Below are positions 1 through 8,568 of a stretch of DNA of 63,842 bases, piece by piece. The stretch is from Treponemataceae bacterium (GTDB lineage Bacteria; Spirochaetota; Spirochaetia; Treponematales; Treponemataceae), in the NCBI GenBank assembly GCA_024680915.1, contig JAILBN010000071.1:1-63842 (forward strand), written 5' to 3'. How positions within the stretch are numbered: the stretch's first letter is position 1; each line of letters starts with the position of its first letter. The position numbers were made by a program, and so were the translations under genes. The notes under the pieces were generated by a model. The model had not been told where the DNA came from. It made no database searches and worked only from the letters and a program-made list of their open reading frames with translations.

Positions 1-1
1 C

Positions 2-661
2 ATTATTTGTCCTACAATATGGACCGAGGAGTTAAACAAATATAGTATACGAAAAGGTAATAAAGATATTATAAAAGAACTATCATATCAGCAAAAAAAA
101 CAATATTCTTTTGCTTATAATAAATGTCCTTTAAAAATGGAAATAATAAAACAGGCTCAAGATTTATATTTAAAACTTTTTCCAGAAAACAAAAGAATTC
201 TTGGAGTTTCTTTTAGAAGGGCTTATGAACGTCATCACTATTGGAAGGATCCTATAACTCCAGACGGAACTCATATTGTAAAAGAAACTTTAAAAGGTAT
301 AATTCCTACTATAAAAAATATTCTTTCAGAAGATAAATATGACTTTTTTTTCTTGTTATGCGATGATAGAGAAGCTAATGATGAAATAAAAAGAACTTTT
401 ACAAAGCAATGTATTACATATGAAAGACCGTTACCACATTATTTTGAAAATGGAGAGCCTATACCTGTCGATTACAAGGACGACTATAATATCATTTTTA
501 AGGAGTTTTCAAGCATTCCCGGTGCAGTAACCCAAAGGAATATTGATTATTTATGCGCCATCGTTCTTTTATCAAAGTGTACATCATTATTAAATTGCGG
601 AGGAACTGCGGATTTGTTCGCTTGCATTATTAATAATTTTAGCTTTGAAAAAATATACTAA
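2..661 (+). CDS. Putative glycosyltransferase, 5' end cut by the window
   Basis: The reading frame is open from base 2, through the internal Met codon at 137, to the stop at 661, so the gene begins left of the window and about 219 C-terminal residues are visible. The motif LGVSFRRAYERH, a later acidic stretch (LLCDDREAND) and the C-terminal LLSKCTSLLNCGG segment resemble the nucleotide-sugar binding half of fucosyltransferase-like (NodZ/GT23-type fold) proteins common in polysaccharide loci. This is resemblance only, with no decisive catalytic residue. It is the first of a run of plus-strand glycosyltransferase genes, and the next gene starts 37 bp downstream. Confidence 0.5.
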   Translation: MICPTIWTEELNKYSIRKGNKDIIKELSYQQKKQYSFAYNKCPLKMEIIKQAQDLYLKLFPENKRILGVSFRRAYERHHYWKDPITPDGTHIVKETLKGIIPTIKNILSEDKYDFFFLLCDDREANDEIKRTFTKQCITYERPLPHYFENGEPIPVDYKDDYNIIFKEFSSIPGAVTQRNIDYLCAIVLLSKCTSLLNCGGTADLFACIINNFSFEKIY

Positions 662-698
662 ACAGTATATACTTTCATAACATATTAGGAGTTTTTAA

Positions 699-1613
699 TT
701 GTTTGACACACCTATACTTTTTATAGTTTTTAACAGACTTGATACTGTTAAAATTGTTTTTGAGCGTATAAAAGAGATTCAACCTAAACAACTTTTTATT
801 GCAGCAGATGGGGCTCGATTGAGTCGTCCTGAAGAAAAGGAAAAATGTGATTCAGTGCGAAACTGGATTGATAATAATATTTCTTGGGATTGTGATGTAG
901 AAAGACTATATAGAGAATCTAATTTAGGCTGTCGTGATGCTGTATACGGTGCTATAAAATGGTTTTTTGAGAATGTAGACCAAGGGATAATCCTTGAAGA
1001 TGATTGCCTTCCCGATAAATCCTTCTTTCCATATTGTGAGCAATTACTATTGAGATATAAAAACAATCCTAATATAGGATTAATTTCAGGACGGAATAAT
1101 TGTAATAAAGCATTCTCAAATGCAAACGAATCATATCAATTTACAAGCGGAGGAGGTATTTGGGGATGGGCAACATGGAGTAGAGTATTTAAAGATTTTA
1201 ATCCCTTATCCCTTGAACTATATCATTCAAAAGATCTAAATAAAAAAATTTATAGTTTTACAAAAGATAAAGAAGAAACATCTTTTTTATTACAGCAACT
1301 AGACCTTGTATTAAAAAATCATTCGACTTGGGATTATCAGTGGGGATTATATTTAAAATATAATCATCTAATTTCAATTACCCCATCACAAAATCTCGTT
1401 CACAATATAGGCTTTGAAGGTGAATCTACACATTATACAAATAGTAATCTAATTGATATACCATCTCATTCTTTACAAATGCCCTTAAAGCATCCTGCAA
1501 AAATTCGAATTAATTATAAATTATCAAAAGAAATGGCTTCTCACTGTTTTCCTAGGAAAGAATCAATACTTATTCGGCTTATAAGAAAGATTAGACAAAA
1601 TATAAAAAAATGA
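699..1613 (+). CDS. Glycosyltransferase, GT2/HlpA-like, GT-A fold
   Basis: This 304-residue protein starts at TTG with a TAGGAG ribosome-binding site 7 nt upstream; no better ATG fits. An early FNRLDTV strand opens a GT-A nucleotide-diphospho-sugar fold, ILEDDCLPD (residues 98-106) supplies the metal-binding acidic motif, and GIWGWATW (153-160) is typical of the so-called hemolytic protein HlpA-like glycosyltransferases. There is no signal peptide or membrane segment, so it is probably a cytoplasmic enzyme acting on lipid-linked glycan. The donor sugar cannot be read from the sequence. The next gene follows after 7 bp, indicating one operon. Confidence 0.65.
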   Translation: MFDTPILFIVFNRLDTVKIVFERIKEIQPKQLFIAADGARLSRPEEKEKCDSVRNWIDNNISWDCDVERLYRESNLGCRDAVYGAIKWFFENVDQGIILEDDCLPDKSFFPYCEQLLLRYKNNPNIGLISGRNNCNKAFSNANESYQFTSGGGIWGWATWSRVFKDFNPLSLELYHSKDLNKKIYSFTKDKEETSFLLQQLDLVLKNHSTWDYQWGLYLKYNHLISITPSQNLVHNIGFEGESTHYTNSNLIDIPSHSLQMPLKHPAKIRINYKLSKEMASHCFPRKESILIRLIRKIRQNIKK

Positions 1614-1620
1614 GGGATTA

Positions 1621-2700
1621 ATGATAATAACATTTTTCATTTACTCCATGGATATGGGGGGAACAGAAAGAGTCACTCATGATCTAATCAATGAATTAGT
1701 AGCCAGAGGTTATAAGATAAATTTAATCTGTATGGAAAAAAGAGGTTTTTTCCTTCAAAGTCTAAGAATACCTCAGGATATGATTTATGAAGTCGGAACT
1801 GTTTCAAGTATTAGAAGTTTTTGGGCAATTGTTTTTAAAATTAAAAAAATCATTGATATTTCAAAAACAGAGAGAATCGTTTCTATGGGAGAATGGCCAA
1901 ATATAATTACTCCCTTTGTCAAATTCAATGGCAAATCTTTGATAGTTGAGCATAATATAAAAACTTTTTTTTCTGCACCGGAAGTTTATAATTTTACTTT
2001 TGGATTAAAACTAATCTCAAAAAAAGCTTATAAAAAAGCTGAGAAAATATTATGTGTCTCTCAAAATATTAAAGATATTTTAGTTTCAAAATGTAAATCA
2101 TTAGGAAAAAAAACCTCTGTCATTTATAACCCAATAGATTTTAACAAGATAATGTATCTCTCCGGTGAGGATATAAATTACTCTTCATCAAAGATCAAAA
2201 TTATTAACGTTTGTAGATTATCATTGCAAAAGAATCTCCCTCTTCTATTAAAAGCCTTTTCAATAGTTCATAAAAAAAATGAAAACACTGAATTATGGAT
2301 AGTCGGTGATGGTCCTGAAAAAGAGAAGCTAAAAGCTTTAACTGAAAAATTATGTATATCTGATTCAGTTATTTTCTGGGGATATCAAGAAAATCCTTAT
2401 AAGTTTATGAAAAACGCTGATTTTTTTGTTTCCTCTAGTGATTATGAAGGTTTTTGTTTAGCAATTTTCGAAGCTTTATATCTAAGGAAAAGAATTGTCA
2501 CGACAAAAAGTATTTCAGATTTTGAATCCTTGATTACTCCAGAATTAGGAAGAATAGTTCCAATAAATGATGAAAAATCTCTTTCAGATGCTATTCTTGA
2601 GGAAATTGAGAAAAAAAATAGAATTTCAAGGATTCCTGAGATACTGGAGCAATTCAAACTTAAAAATATTACAGACATGTATCTTGATTTTCTAAATTAA
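1621..2700 (+). CDS. Glycosyltransferase family 4
   Basis: This 359-residue protein has the GT-B layout of group 1 glycosyltransferases. The N-terminal MGGTERVTHDL motif (about residues 12-22) binds acceptor or phosphate, a linker with the VCRLSLQKN signature opens the second domain, and DYEGFCLAIFEAL (about 273-285) carries the E-x7-E donor-binding pair. It likely transfers a hexose from a nucleotide sugar, but donor and acceptor are unknown. The start is supported by GAGGG 4 nt upstream, and the gene lies 7 bp after the previous one. It ends about 15 bp before a predicted promoter, so it may close the first transcription unit. Confidence 0.8.
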   Translation: MIITFFIYSMDMGGTERVTHDLINELVARGYKINLICMEKRGFFLQSLRIPQDMIYEVGTVSSIRSFWAIVFKIKKIIDISKTERIVSMGEWPNIITPFVKFNGKSLIVEHNIKTFFSAPEVYNFTFGLKLISKKAYKKAEKILCVSQNIKDILVSKCKSLGKKTSVIYNPIDFNKIMYLSGEDINYSSSKIKIINVCRLSLQKNLPLLLKAFSIVHKKNENTELWIVGDGPEKEKLKALTEKLCISDSVIFWGYQENPYKFMKNADFFVSSSDYEGFCLAIFEALYLRKRIVTTKSISDFESLITPELGRIVPINDEKSLSDAILEEIEKKNRISRIPEILEQFKLKNITDMYLDFLN

Positions 2701-2714
2701 TAACTATCTTTTTT

Positions 2715-2743
2715 CTGACAGCCTGATTCATTTATGCTATACT
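2715..2743 (+). promoter_or_regulatory. Sigma-70 promoter before 2765 gene
   Basis: CTGACA (2715-2720, five of six consensus bases) and TATACT (2738-2743, five of six) are separated by exactly 17 nt, and the -10 box is preceded by TG plus one base (extended -10). This would start transcription about 15 bp before the ATG at 2765. Confidence 0.65.
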
Positions 2744-2764
2744 CAAACAAATTGGAATAAAAAA

Positions 2765-4036
2765 ATGAAAATACTTTTAATAAACCATACAGATTCAGGT
2801 GGAGGGGCTGCAATAGCTGCTTTAAGAATAACTACTGCCTTAAATAATCATGGGATTTATGCAAGACTGGGCGTAGCCGAGAAGAATACTGACTCTCCTT
2901 TTGTTTTTGTGCTCCCTGCAAAAAAGCATTTTGTTCTAATTAAAATCCTCAGAAAAATTGGTTACTATGGCTCTAAACTTTTTTCTCCTCTGACAAAGCA
3001 TATGAGGCCGACTTTTATTACTTCAAACAATATACTCCATTCAACAAATTATTCTTCTGAAACTGATATAAACTGGATAAACAATTCAGATTTCGATTTA
3101 GTAAACCTTCATTGGATTTGCGGTACTATATGTAATAAAGATATATCGAAAATAACAAAACCTATTGTTTGGACTATGCATGATTCTTGGCCTTGCTGCG
3201 GTGCAGAACATCACCCTAATCTTTTGGAAAATGATAGCAGATGGAAAGAAGGTTATAATAAACATAACAAACCCAAAAGTACAAAAGGAAAAGATATTTG
3301 CCTGAAAGTTTGGAAGGAAAAAAAGAAATACTGGGAAAATAAAAAAATTACATTCATTGCACCTAGTAAATGGGAACATGATATTCTCAAATCAAGTGCT
3401 TTGTTTCACTATTGTGATTGTGAAATTATCCCTAATATAATTCCTCAAGATATTTTTTTTCAGCGTAATAAAGAGAATTTGCGAGAAGCATTTAATATAC
3501 CGAAGGGAAAAATTGTCATAGGCTTTGGATCCGCCTATGATATCGACAATCCGAAATCTATGAAAGGTAGTTTTTATCTTATTGATGCATTAAAAAAGCT
3601 TGATAAAAGCACAGAATACTTTTTTATGGTTTTCGGACCTGCAGGACCAGCTTTTACACGAGAAATCACAATTCCGTATTTTGCATCTGGGTACATTGAA
3701 AATCCGATCATTCTTGCCTGCCTATATTCTCTTTGTGACCTTGTGGTAAATCCTTCTTTGATAGAGAATCTTCCCACAACTTGCCTTGAAGCACTCTTTT
3801 GTGGAGTCCCATCAGTTGCTTTCGATGTGGGTGGCACCCAAGACATAGTCGAGCATAAAAAAACTGGTTACTTGGCAACCCCCTATAATACAGATGAATT
3901 GGTTGATGGTATTGAATGGTGTACAGCACACAAGGAAGAGCTTTTTCAAAACTGTCTGGAAAAAGCTAAAAAGGACTTTGATGAAGAAAAAATCATAGAT
4001 AAATATCTTTCTGTTTATTCCAAGGCTTTGTTATGA
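2765..4036 (+). CDS. Glycosyltransferase family 4, WcaC-like
   Basis: This 423-residue protein begins with MKILLINHTDSGGGAAIAA, the N-terminal pattern of WcaC/WbaZ-type GT4 enzymes. The middle has VWTMHDSWPCCG, another WcaC-like stretch, and the C-terminal domain holds NLPTTCLEALFCGVPSV (around residue 335) with the glutamate expected in the donor site, followed by DVGGTQDIV. It is expected to add one sugar to the growing lipid-linked repeat in the cytoplasm. It has its own good promoter 22 bp upstream, so it may head a separate transcript. The donor is not predictable. Confidence 0.75.
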   Translation: MKILLINHTDSGGGAAIAALRITTALNNHGIYARLGVAEKNTDSPFVFVLPAKKHFVLIKILRKIGYYGSKLFSPLTKHMRPTFITSNNILHSTNYSSETDINWINNSDFDLVNLHWICGTICNKDISKITKPIVWTMHDSWPCCGAEHHPNLLENDSRWKEGYNKHNKPKSTKGKDICLKVWKEKKKYWENKKITFIAPSKWEHDILKSSALFHYCDCEIIPNIIPQDIFFQRNKENLREAFNIPKGKIVIGFGSAYDIDNPKSMKGSFYLIDALKKLDKSTEYFFMVFGPAGPAFTREITIPYFASGYIENPIILACLYSLCDLVVNPSLIENLPTTCLEALFCGVPSVAFDVGGTQDIVEHKKTGYLATPYNTDELVDGIEWCTAHKEELFQNCLEKAKKDFDEEKIIDKYLSVYSKALL

Positions 4037-4065
4037 ATCTTTATATTTATTAACATCCCTTTTTG

Positions 4066-4074
4066 TGATAAAAT
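4066..4074 (+). promoter_or_regulatory. Possible extended -10 promoter for rmlA
   Basis: TGATAAAAT (4066-4074) fits an extended -10 element (TG-n-TAAAAT) in the 81-bp gap before rmlA. Only a poor -35 (TTATTA) lies upstream, so this is tentative. Confidence 0.35.
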
Positions 4075-4117
4075 TACTACAGTTTGTTCATTTAATTACA
4101 ACAAAAAAGAGGTATAC

Positions 4118-5005
4118 ATGAAAGGAATTATACTTGCAGGTGGTGCAGGAACGCGCTTATATCCTTTGACGATGGTGACAAGCAAACAACTATTACCCGT
4201 CTATGACAAACCAATGATTTATTACCCTTTAAGTACACTTATGCTTGCGGGAATAAAGGAAATACTAATAATCTCAACTCCAGAGGACACTCCCAGGTTT
4301 GAAAACCTTTTAGGCGATGGATCACAATTCGGAATCTCCTTGCAATATAAAGTACAGCCCTCCCCTGACGGGCTTGCTCAGGCATTTATAATCGGTGAAG
4401 ATTATATAGCCGGTGACTCCTGCGCTATGGTTCTTGGAGACAATATCTTTTATGGAAATGGTTTCAGCAGAATTCTTCGTTCGGCTTTAGATAATGCAGA
4501 GAAAAACAAAAGAGCTACAGTTTTCGGCTATTATGTTCCTGATCCGGAACGTTTCGGTGTCGTAGAATTTAATGATGATGGAAAGGTCATAAGCATTGAG
4601 GAAAAACCTTCAACCCCAAAATCGAATTATGCCGTCACAGGATTGTATTTTTATCCAAAGGGAGTTTCAGACAAAGCCAAGATGGTAAGACCTTCTGCAA
4701 GAGGAGAGCTTGAAATCACTACCTTGAATGATATGTATCTTACAGATTCTTTATTGGATGTTCAGTTATTGGGAAGAGGTTTTGCCTGGCTTGATACAGG
4801 AACTATGGACAGTCTCCTTGAAGCAGCAGATTTCGTCCAGATGATAGAAAAAAGACAGAGTGTCACTATATCTGCCCCAGAAGAAATTGCATATAAGAAT
4901 GGCTGGATAAATAGAGAAAAACTTCTTGAGTCCGCTACAAGATATGGAAAATCTCCCTATGGTGTACACTTGAAATCTGTGGCAGAAGGAAAGGTTAGAT
5001 ATTGA
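4118..5005 (+). CDS. rmlA: Glucose-1-phosphate thymidylyltransferase
   Basis: RmlA joins dTTP and glucose-1-phosphate to make dTDP-glucose, the first step of dTDP-L-rhamnose synthesis. The 295-residue length is the family norm. [11 protein letters not shown] near residues 8-18 is the nucleotide-binding signature, followed by [21 protein letters not shown] (lysine and substrate loop), VLGDNIFYG (metal/nucleotide aspartate) and [19 protein letters not shown]. RmlA, RmlD and RmlC genes are adjacent and overlapping, so they are co-expressed; the second-step dehydratase gene rmlB is missing from this window. An AAAGAGG ribosome-binding site precedes the ATG. Confidence 0.95.
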   Translation: MKGIILAGGAGTRLYPLTMVTSKQLLPVYDKPMIYYPLSTLMLAGIKEILIISTPEDTPRFENLLGDGSQFGISLQYKVQPSPDGLAQAFIIGEDYIAGDSCAMVLGDNIFYGNGFSRILRSALDNAEKNKRATVFGYYVPDPERFGVVEFNDDGKVISIEEKPSTPKSNYAVTGLYFYPKGVSDKAKMVRPSARGELEITTLNDMYLTDSLLDVQLLGRGFAWLDTGTMDSLLEAADFVQMIEKRQSVTISAPEEIAYKNGWINREKLLESATRYGKSPYGVHLKSVAEGKVRY

Positions 5006-5925
5006 TGAAAGTTTTTGTTACTGGCGTCAACGGACAGTTGGGATATGATCTTACAAAAAATCTTCTCTCGAGAGGCTTTGAAGCTATTGGGTCCGATATA
5101 ACTGAAGATTTCAAAGGCGAATCTCCTTGTATTTCCTCTTATGAAAAGAATTTTCGATATGTGAAAATGGATATTACGGACAAAACTTCCGTTATAAAAA
5201 CTATTGAGGACTTAAAACCAGATGCAATAATACATTGTGCCGCATGGACAGCAGTAGACTTGGCGGAAGAAAAGGAAAACCAAGATAAAGTCAGGGCTGT
5301 AAACGTTACCGGAACCAAGAACATTGCAGAAGCTGCAAATAAGATTGATGCAAAAATGGTTTATATATCAACTGATTATGTATTTGACGGACAAGGTACA
5401 AGACCTTGGGAACCTGATGATAAAAACTATGCTCCTCTCAATGTTTATGGTCAAAGTAAATTAGACGGAGAATCGGCTGTTTCCAATATCTTGGAAAAAT
5501 ATTTTATAGTCCGGATTGCCTGGGTTTTCGGTTTGAACGGTAAGAATTTCATAAAGACAATGATTAATGTCGGTAAAACTCATTCCGAAGTTAGGGTCGT
5601 AAATGATCAGATAGGTACACCAACATATACTGTAGACCTGGCAAGACTTCTTGTTGATATGGTTGAGACAGAAAAATATGGCTATTATCATGTAACAAAC
5701 GAGGGCGGCTATATATCATGGTATGATTTCTGCCTTGAATTTTACAGACAATATGGTCTAAAAACAAAGGTAATACCTGTCACAACAGCTGAATACGGTT
5801 TAAGCAAGGCTTCTAGACCCTTCAACAGCAGGCTTGATAAAAAAAAACTTGTTGAGAATGGCTTCACTCCTCTTCCTGATTGGAAAGATGCAGTAAAAAG
5901 ATATTTAGCGGAGGCGAAGCTTTAA
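5005..5925 (+). CDS. rmlD: dTDP-4-dehydrorhamnose reductase
   Basis: RmlD performs the last step of dTDP-L-rhamnose synthesis, the NAD(P)H reduction of dTDP-4-keto-rhamnose. The protein is a short-chain dehydrogenase with the GxxGxxG-type GVNGQLGYDL near residues 7-16, the STDYVFDG segment carrying the catalytic Ser/Thr, and YGQSK (about 147-151) carrying the catalytic Tyr and Lys. The chosen start is the ATG at 5005, which overlaps the rmlA stop (TGATG) for coupled translation. A TTG one codon upstream is the alternative. Length 306 residues is typical. Confidence 0.93.
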   Translation: MKVFVTGVNGQLGYDLTKNLLSRGFEAIGSDITEDFKGESPCISSYEKNFRYVKMDITDKTSVIKTIEDLKPDAIIHCAAWTAVDLAEEKENQDKVRAVNVTGTKNIAEAANKIDAKMVYISTDYVFDGQGTRPWEPDDKNYAPLNVYGQSKLDGESAVSNILEKYFIVRIAWVFGLNGKNFIKTMINVGKTHSEVRVVNDQIGTPTYTVDLARLLVDMVETEKYGYYHVTNEGGYISWYDFCLEFYRQYGLKTKVIPVTTAEYGLSKASRPFNSRLDKKKLVENGFTPLPDWKDAVKRYLAEAKL

Positions 5926-5926
5926 T

Positions 5927-6535
5927 ATGGGACAGATACTTGTTGAGAAAAATGCAGGCGGGATTGAGGGACTTTACGTAATAACTCCTAAAGTTCATGG
6001 AGACAGCCGGGGATACTTTATGGAGACCTACAACCAGAATGATATGAAAGAGGCTGGTTTGGACATTGTTTTCGTCCAGGATAATCAGTCTATGTCAACA
6101 AAAGGGGTGCTTCGGGGACTTCACTTTCAAAAGGAATATCCTCAGATGAAACTTGTTCGAGTAATAAAAGGCTCAGTGTTTGATGTTGCAGTTGATATCC
6201 GCCAAGGAAGCGAAACATATGGTAAATGGTTCGGAGTGGAGCTTTCCGAGGAAAACAAAAAGCAGTTTCTTATTCCAAAAGGTTTTGCCCATGGTTTTTT
6301 AGTTCTGTCTGATGTGGCAGAGTTCTGCTATAAATGCAGTGATTTTTACCATCCGGATGACGAAGGCGGAATTGCTTGGAATGATCCTGAGATTGGTATC
6401 GAATGGCCTGGTCTTGAAGGATTATACAAAAACTCAGCTTCAGCTGAAGGTTATACAGTTTTTGGTCTTCCCCTGACTCTTTCAGAGAAAGACCAAAAGT
6501 GGCCGAGGTTAGCTGAGTTCAAGAAAGGAAAATGA
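5927..6535 (+). CDS. rmlC: dTDP-4-dehydrorhamnose 3,5-epimerase
   Basis: RmlC epimerises dTDP-4-keto-6-deoxyglucose at C3 and C5, the step before RmlD. The 202-residue cupin-like protein shows the family hallmarks: DSRGYFMETYN near the N terminus, STKGVLRGLHFQ with the catalytic His, KLVRVIKGSVFDVAVDIR, and IPKGFAHGFLVLSD in the second half. It begins 2 bp after rmlD, so the gene order is rmlA-rmlD-rmlC. Its stop codon directly abuts the stop codon of the oppositely oriented fusion gene at 6536, with no spacer at all. Confidence 0.94.
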   Translation: MGQILVEKNAGGIEGLYVITPKVHGDSRGYFMETYNQNDMKEAGLDIVFVQDNQSMSTKGVLRGLHFQKEYPQMKLVRVIKGSVFDVAVDIRQGSETYGKWFGVELSEENKKQFLIPKGFAHGFLVLSDVAEFCYKCSDFYHPDDEGGIAWNDPEIGIEWPGLEGLYKNSASAEGYTVFGLPLTLSEKDQKWPRLAEFKKGK

Positions 6536-6549
6536 TTAAGCTTCCTTTC
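6523..6549. terminator. Inverted repeat over two convergent stop codons
   Basis: GAAAGGAA (6523-6530) pairs with TTCCTTTC (6542-6549) around an 11-nt loop that contains both stop codons. There is no T-run of terminator quality on either strand, so it may be only a weak bidirectional terminator or RNA-protecting hairpin. Confidence 0.35.
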
Positions 6550-8479
6550 CAAATGTCTCCATTGTTCTGACATACATTTCTGGTATACCTACATCATAGG
6601 ATTTTCCGTTCACAAGGAAGCCCAGCATACCTGTTTTTTCACGTACCTGTTCTAATGCTGATGTAAGCTGAATTTCACCATTTTCCAGAAAATTATTGTG
6701 TATATTCTCTTTCAGTTGCTCAAAAACTTCTTTAGTCAGTATATATTGCCCGAAAACAGCATAATAATTTTCTTTATTTTTTCTTGTTGGTACAGATAAG
6801 TAATCTTTGGCATAGTCAACAGAAGGTTTCTCTATAATTTGCTTCAACTTTAAAACCGTCTCTTCTTTATTATCCCAATTTCCAGTCAGAATTCCATAAT
6901 GAATTACATCCTCTTTAGGAATTTCATGAATCGAAATAATTGGCTTTCCGTATTGTTCATAAGTCTCTATCATTTGTACCATACAGTTTTTTTCTGAGGA
7001 TGTATAATAAATCATATCTCCAAGTAGCAGGAGGACTGGCTCGCCGGCTGCAAAGTCTGAACATTGGAATACTGCATGCCCGAATCCTAGCTTTTCTTTC
7101 TGTATAACATAGGTTATACGATTTTGCAGGGACTGTATAAAATCCTCATATTTCTTCTTCTCATCAGGTAATTTGTCATAGTGCTCCTTTGGAAGACTTC
7201 TAAAAAAGGACTCATAGAGAGCTTGTTCTCCCTCACCTATTACTAAACATATCTCCTCAATACCAGCCTTTATAAGCTGTTCTAAAAGTATTAGAAGAAG
7301 TGGCTTAAGAGTTCCGTCTACGTCCATAACCGGGAAGAAATCTTTTTTTATGCATTTCGTAGCCGGAAAAAGCCGTGTCCCGAATCCTGCAACAGGAATA
7401 ACTGCTTTTCTAAGTTTTTTAGGAGGACGTAAGGTCAAAGTAAAAGCCTCTAATTGTTTCTCATTTTTTAAGTATTCCACAATTTTGTTTTGGCAGGACT
7501 CATCTTTTGCTAACAACTGAACAGTACCATCACCCTGAGAACCAACCCCTTTTGCACCAAAAGTCCAATTTTTTAATGTTTTATCATTCAATATAGAATG
7601 CAGTACAGGAGCTTTTAATTCTGTGGGACATGCAGGAGCAATCTTTTTATCAAAGTTTTCTTGAAATTCAATCATAAGTCTGCCGAAAGCTTCATTATCA
7701 CCAGTTTCGATAAGTTCTGTAGCTTTCTTTATAAAGCGTTCATTATCGCTCCCTAGCGCTGTATGGACTTCTTTATCTATATCATTTTCTGCGAAGGGAT
7801 AACATCTGTTAAGGTCCGCAAGTATTTTGACTGTATCTTTATGACTTTTCAAATCTGCAATCACAAAGTACATGGTTGATTTTATTGTCAATGGTTTTAC
7901 ACTTATCTCGTTCCCTTCAAAAGTCATTGCCACAGGTTTTACACCATAAGCGCAGGCTTGATCCAAACGCCCGCATCTGGAAGGTGTTCTTTGTTCACCA
8001 TAATAGGCCATGAACATTTCACCCATTGTATTGGAATTAAGATTGTACAATAGGTTAAAGGCTCTGGCCACAAGCACACATATTGCAGCACTGCTTGATA
8101 AACCACTTTTAATTGGTAAATCCATTTTTGTGACTGTTATATGAACACCACCGACGTTATAATACTCATTTATGTAAGATGCTACACCAGCACAGTATGA
8201 GAAAAAGCCACCTTCTTTTGCAATTACTTTGAGCTTTTCAGAATCCATAGGACAATCAAAAGAACTGTCTTTGAATTCATCAATTTCATAATCTATACTA
8301 AAATTATCAGATCGAACTGCTCTGGCATAAATTCCTTGTTCAATACCAGTTACAATAGCATGGCCAGGGATGATTTCTGAATTAATCGTTTTGTATAGCC
8401 CGGCCCAGTCACTATGTTCTCCAATCAGGCATAGTCTTCCAGGCACGAAGAGATTTATTGTTTTCTTGGAATTATCCAT
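6536..8479 (-). CDS. Fused GHMP sugar kinase / GalU-like sugar-1-P nucleotidyltransferase
   Basis: The 647-residue protein joins two enzymes. Residues 1 to about 345 form a galactokinase-like GHMP kinase: PGRLCLIGEHSDW (13-25) resembles the galactokinase signature, GLSSSAA (about 125-131) is the ATP-phosphate loop, and GAKGVGSQGDG (about 306) is motif 3. Residues from about 353 form a UTP-glucose-1-phosphate uridylyltransferase-like domain with PVAGFGTRLFPATK, LLLGDMIYY and IIEKPS. The likely role is salvage: phosphorylate a free sugar at C1, then make the nucleotide sugar. The substrate is unknown (galactose or a uronic acid are guesses). The domain order is opposite to that of Bacteroides Fkp. 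The ATG has GGAG upstream. Confidence 0.85.
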   Translation of the reverse strand: MDNSKKTINLFVPGRLCLIGEHSDWAGLYKTINSEIIPGHAIVTGIEQGIYARAVRSDNFSIDYEIDEFKDSSFDCPMDSEKLKVIAKEGGFFSYCAGVASYINEYYNVGGVHITVTKMDLPIKSGLSSSAAICVLVARAFNLLYNLNSNTMGEMFMAYYGEQRTPSRCGRLDQACAYGVKPVAMTFEGNEISVKPLTIKSTMYFVIADLKSHKDTVKILADLNRCYPFAENDIDKEVHTALGSDNERFIKKATELIETGDNEAFGRLMIEFQENFDKKIAPACPTELKAPVLHSILNDKTLKNWTFGAKGVGSQGDGTVQLLAKDESCQNKIVEYLKNEKQLEAFTLTLRPPKKLRKAVIPVAGFGTRLFPATKCIKKDFFPVMDVDGTLKPLLLILLEQLIKAGIEEICLVIGEGEQALYESFFRSLPKEHYDKLPDEKKKYEDFIQSLQNRITYVIQKEKLGFGHAVFQCSDFAAGEPVLLLLGDMIYYTSSEKNCMVQMIETYEQYGKPIISIHEIPKEDVIHYGILTGNWDNKEETVLKLKQIIEKPSVDYAKDYLSVPTRKNKENYYAVFGQYILTKEVFEQLKENIHNNFLENGEIQLTSALEQVREKTGMLGFLVNGKSYDVGIPEMYVRTMETFGKEA

Positions 8480-8520
8480 TAATTTGCTCCATATTAGGGG
8501 GTTTCAAACCACATTGAATA

Positions 8521-8542
8521 ATGATATTATATATAATATCAT
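8521..8542. promoter_or_regulatory. Perfect 22-bp palindrome with back-to-back TATAAT boxes
   Basis: In the 89-bp gap between divergent genes, ATGATATTATA (8521-8531) is followed with no spacer by its exact reverse complement. TATAAT is present on the plus strand (8532-8537) and on the minus strand (8531-8526). No good -35 box was found for either direction. It could be a shared operator/promoter or form an AT-rich hairpin. Confidence 0.45.
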
Positions 8543-8568
8543 GTTTTTGTTAAAAGAAAAACCAGTAT

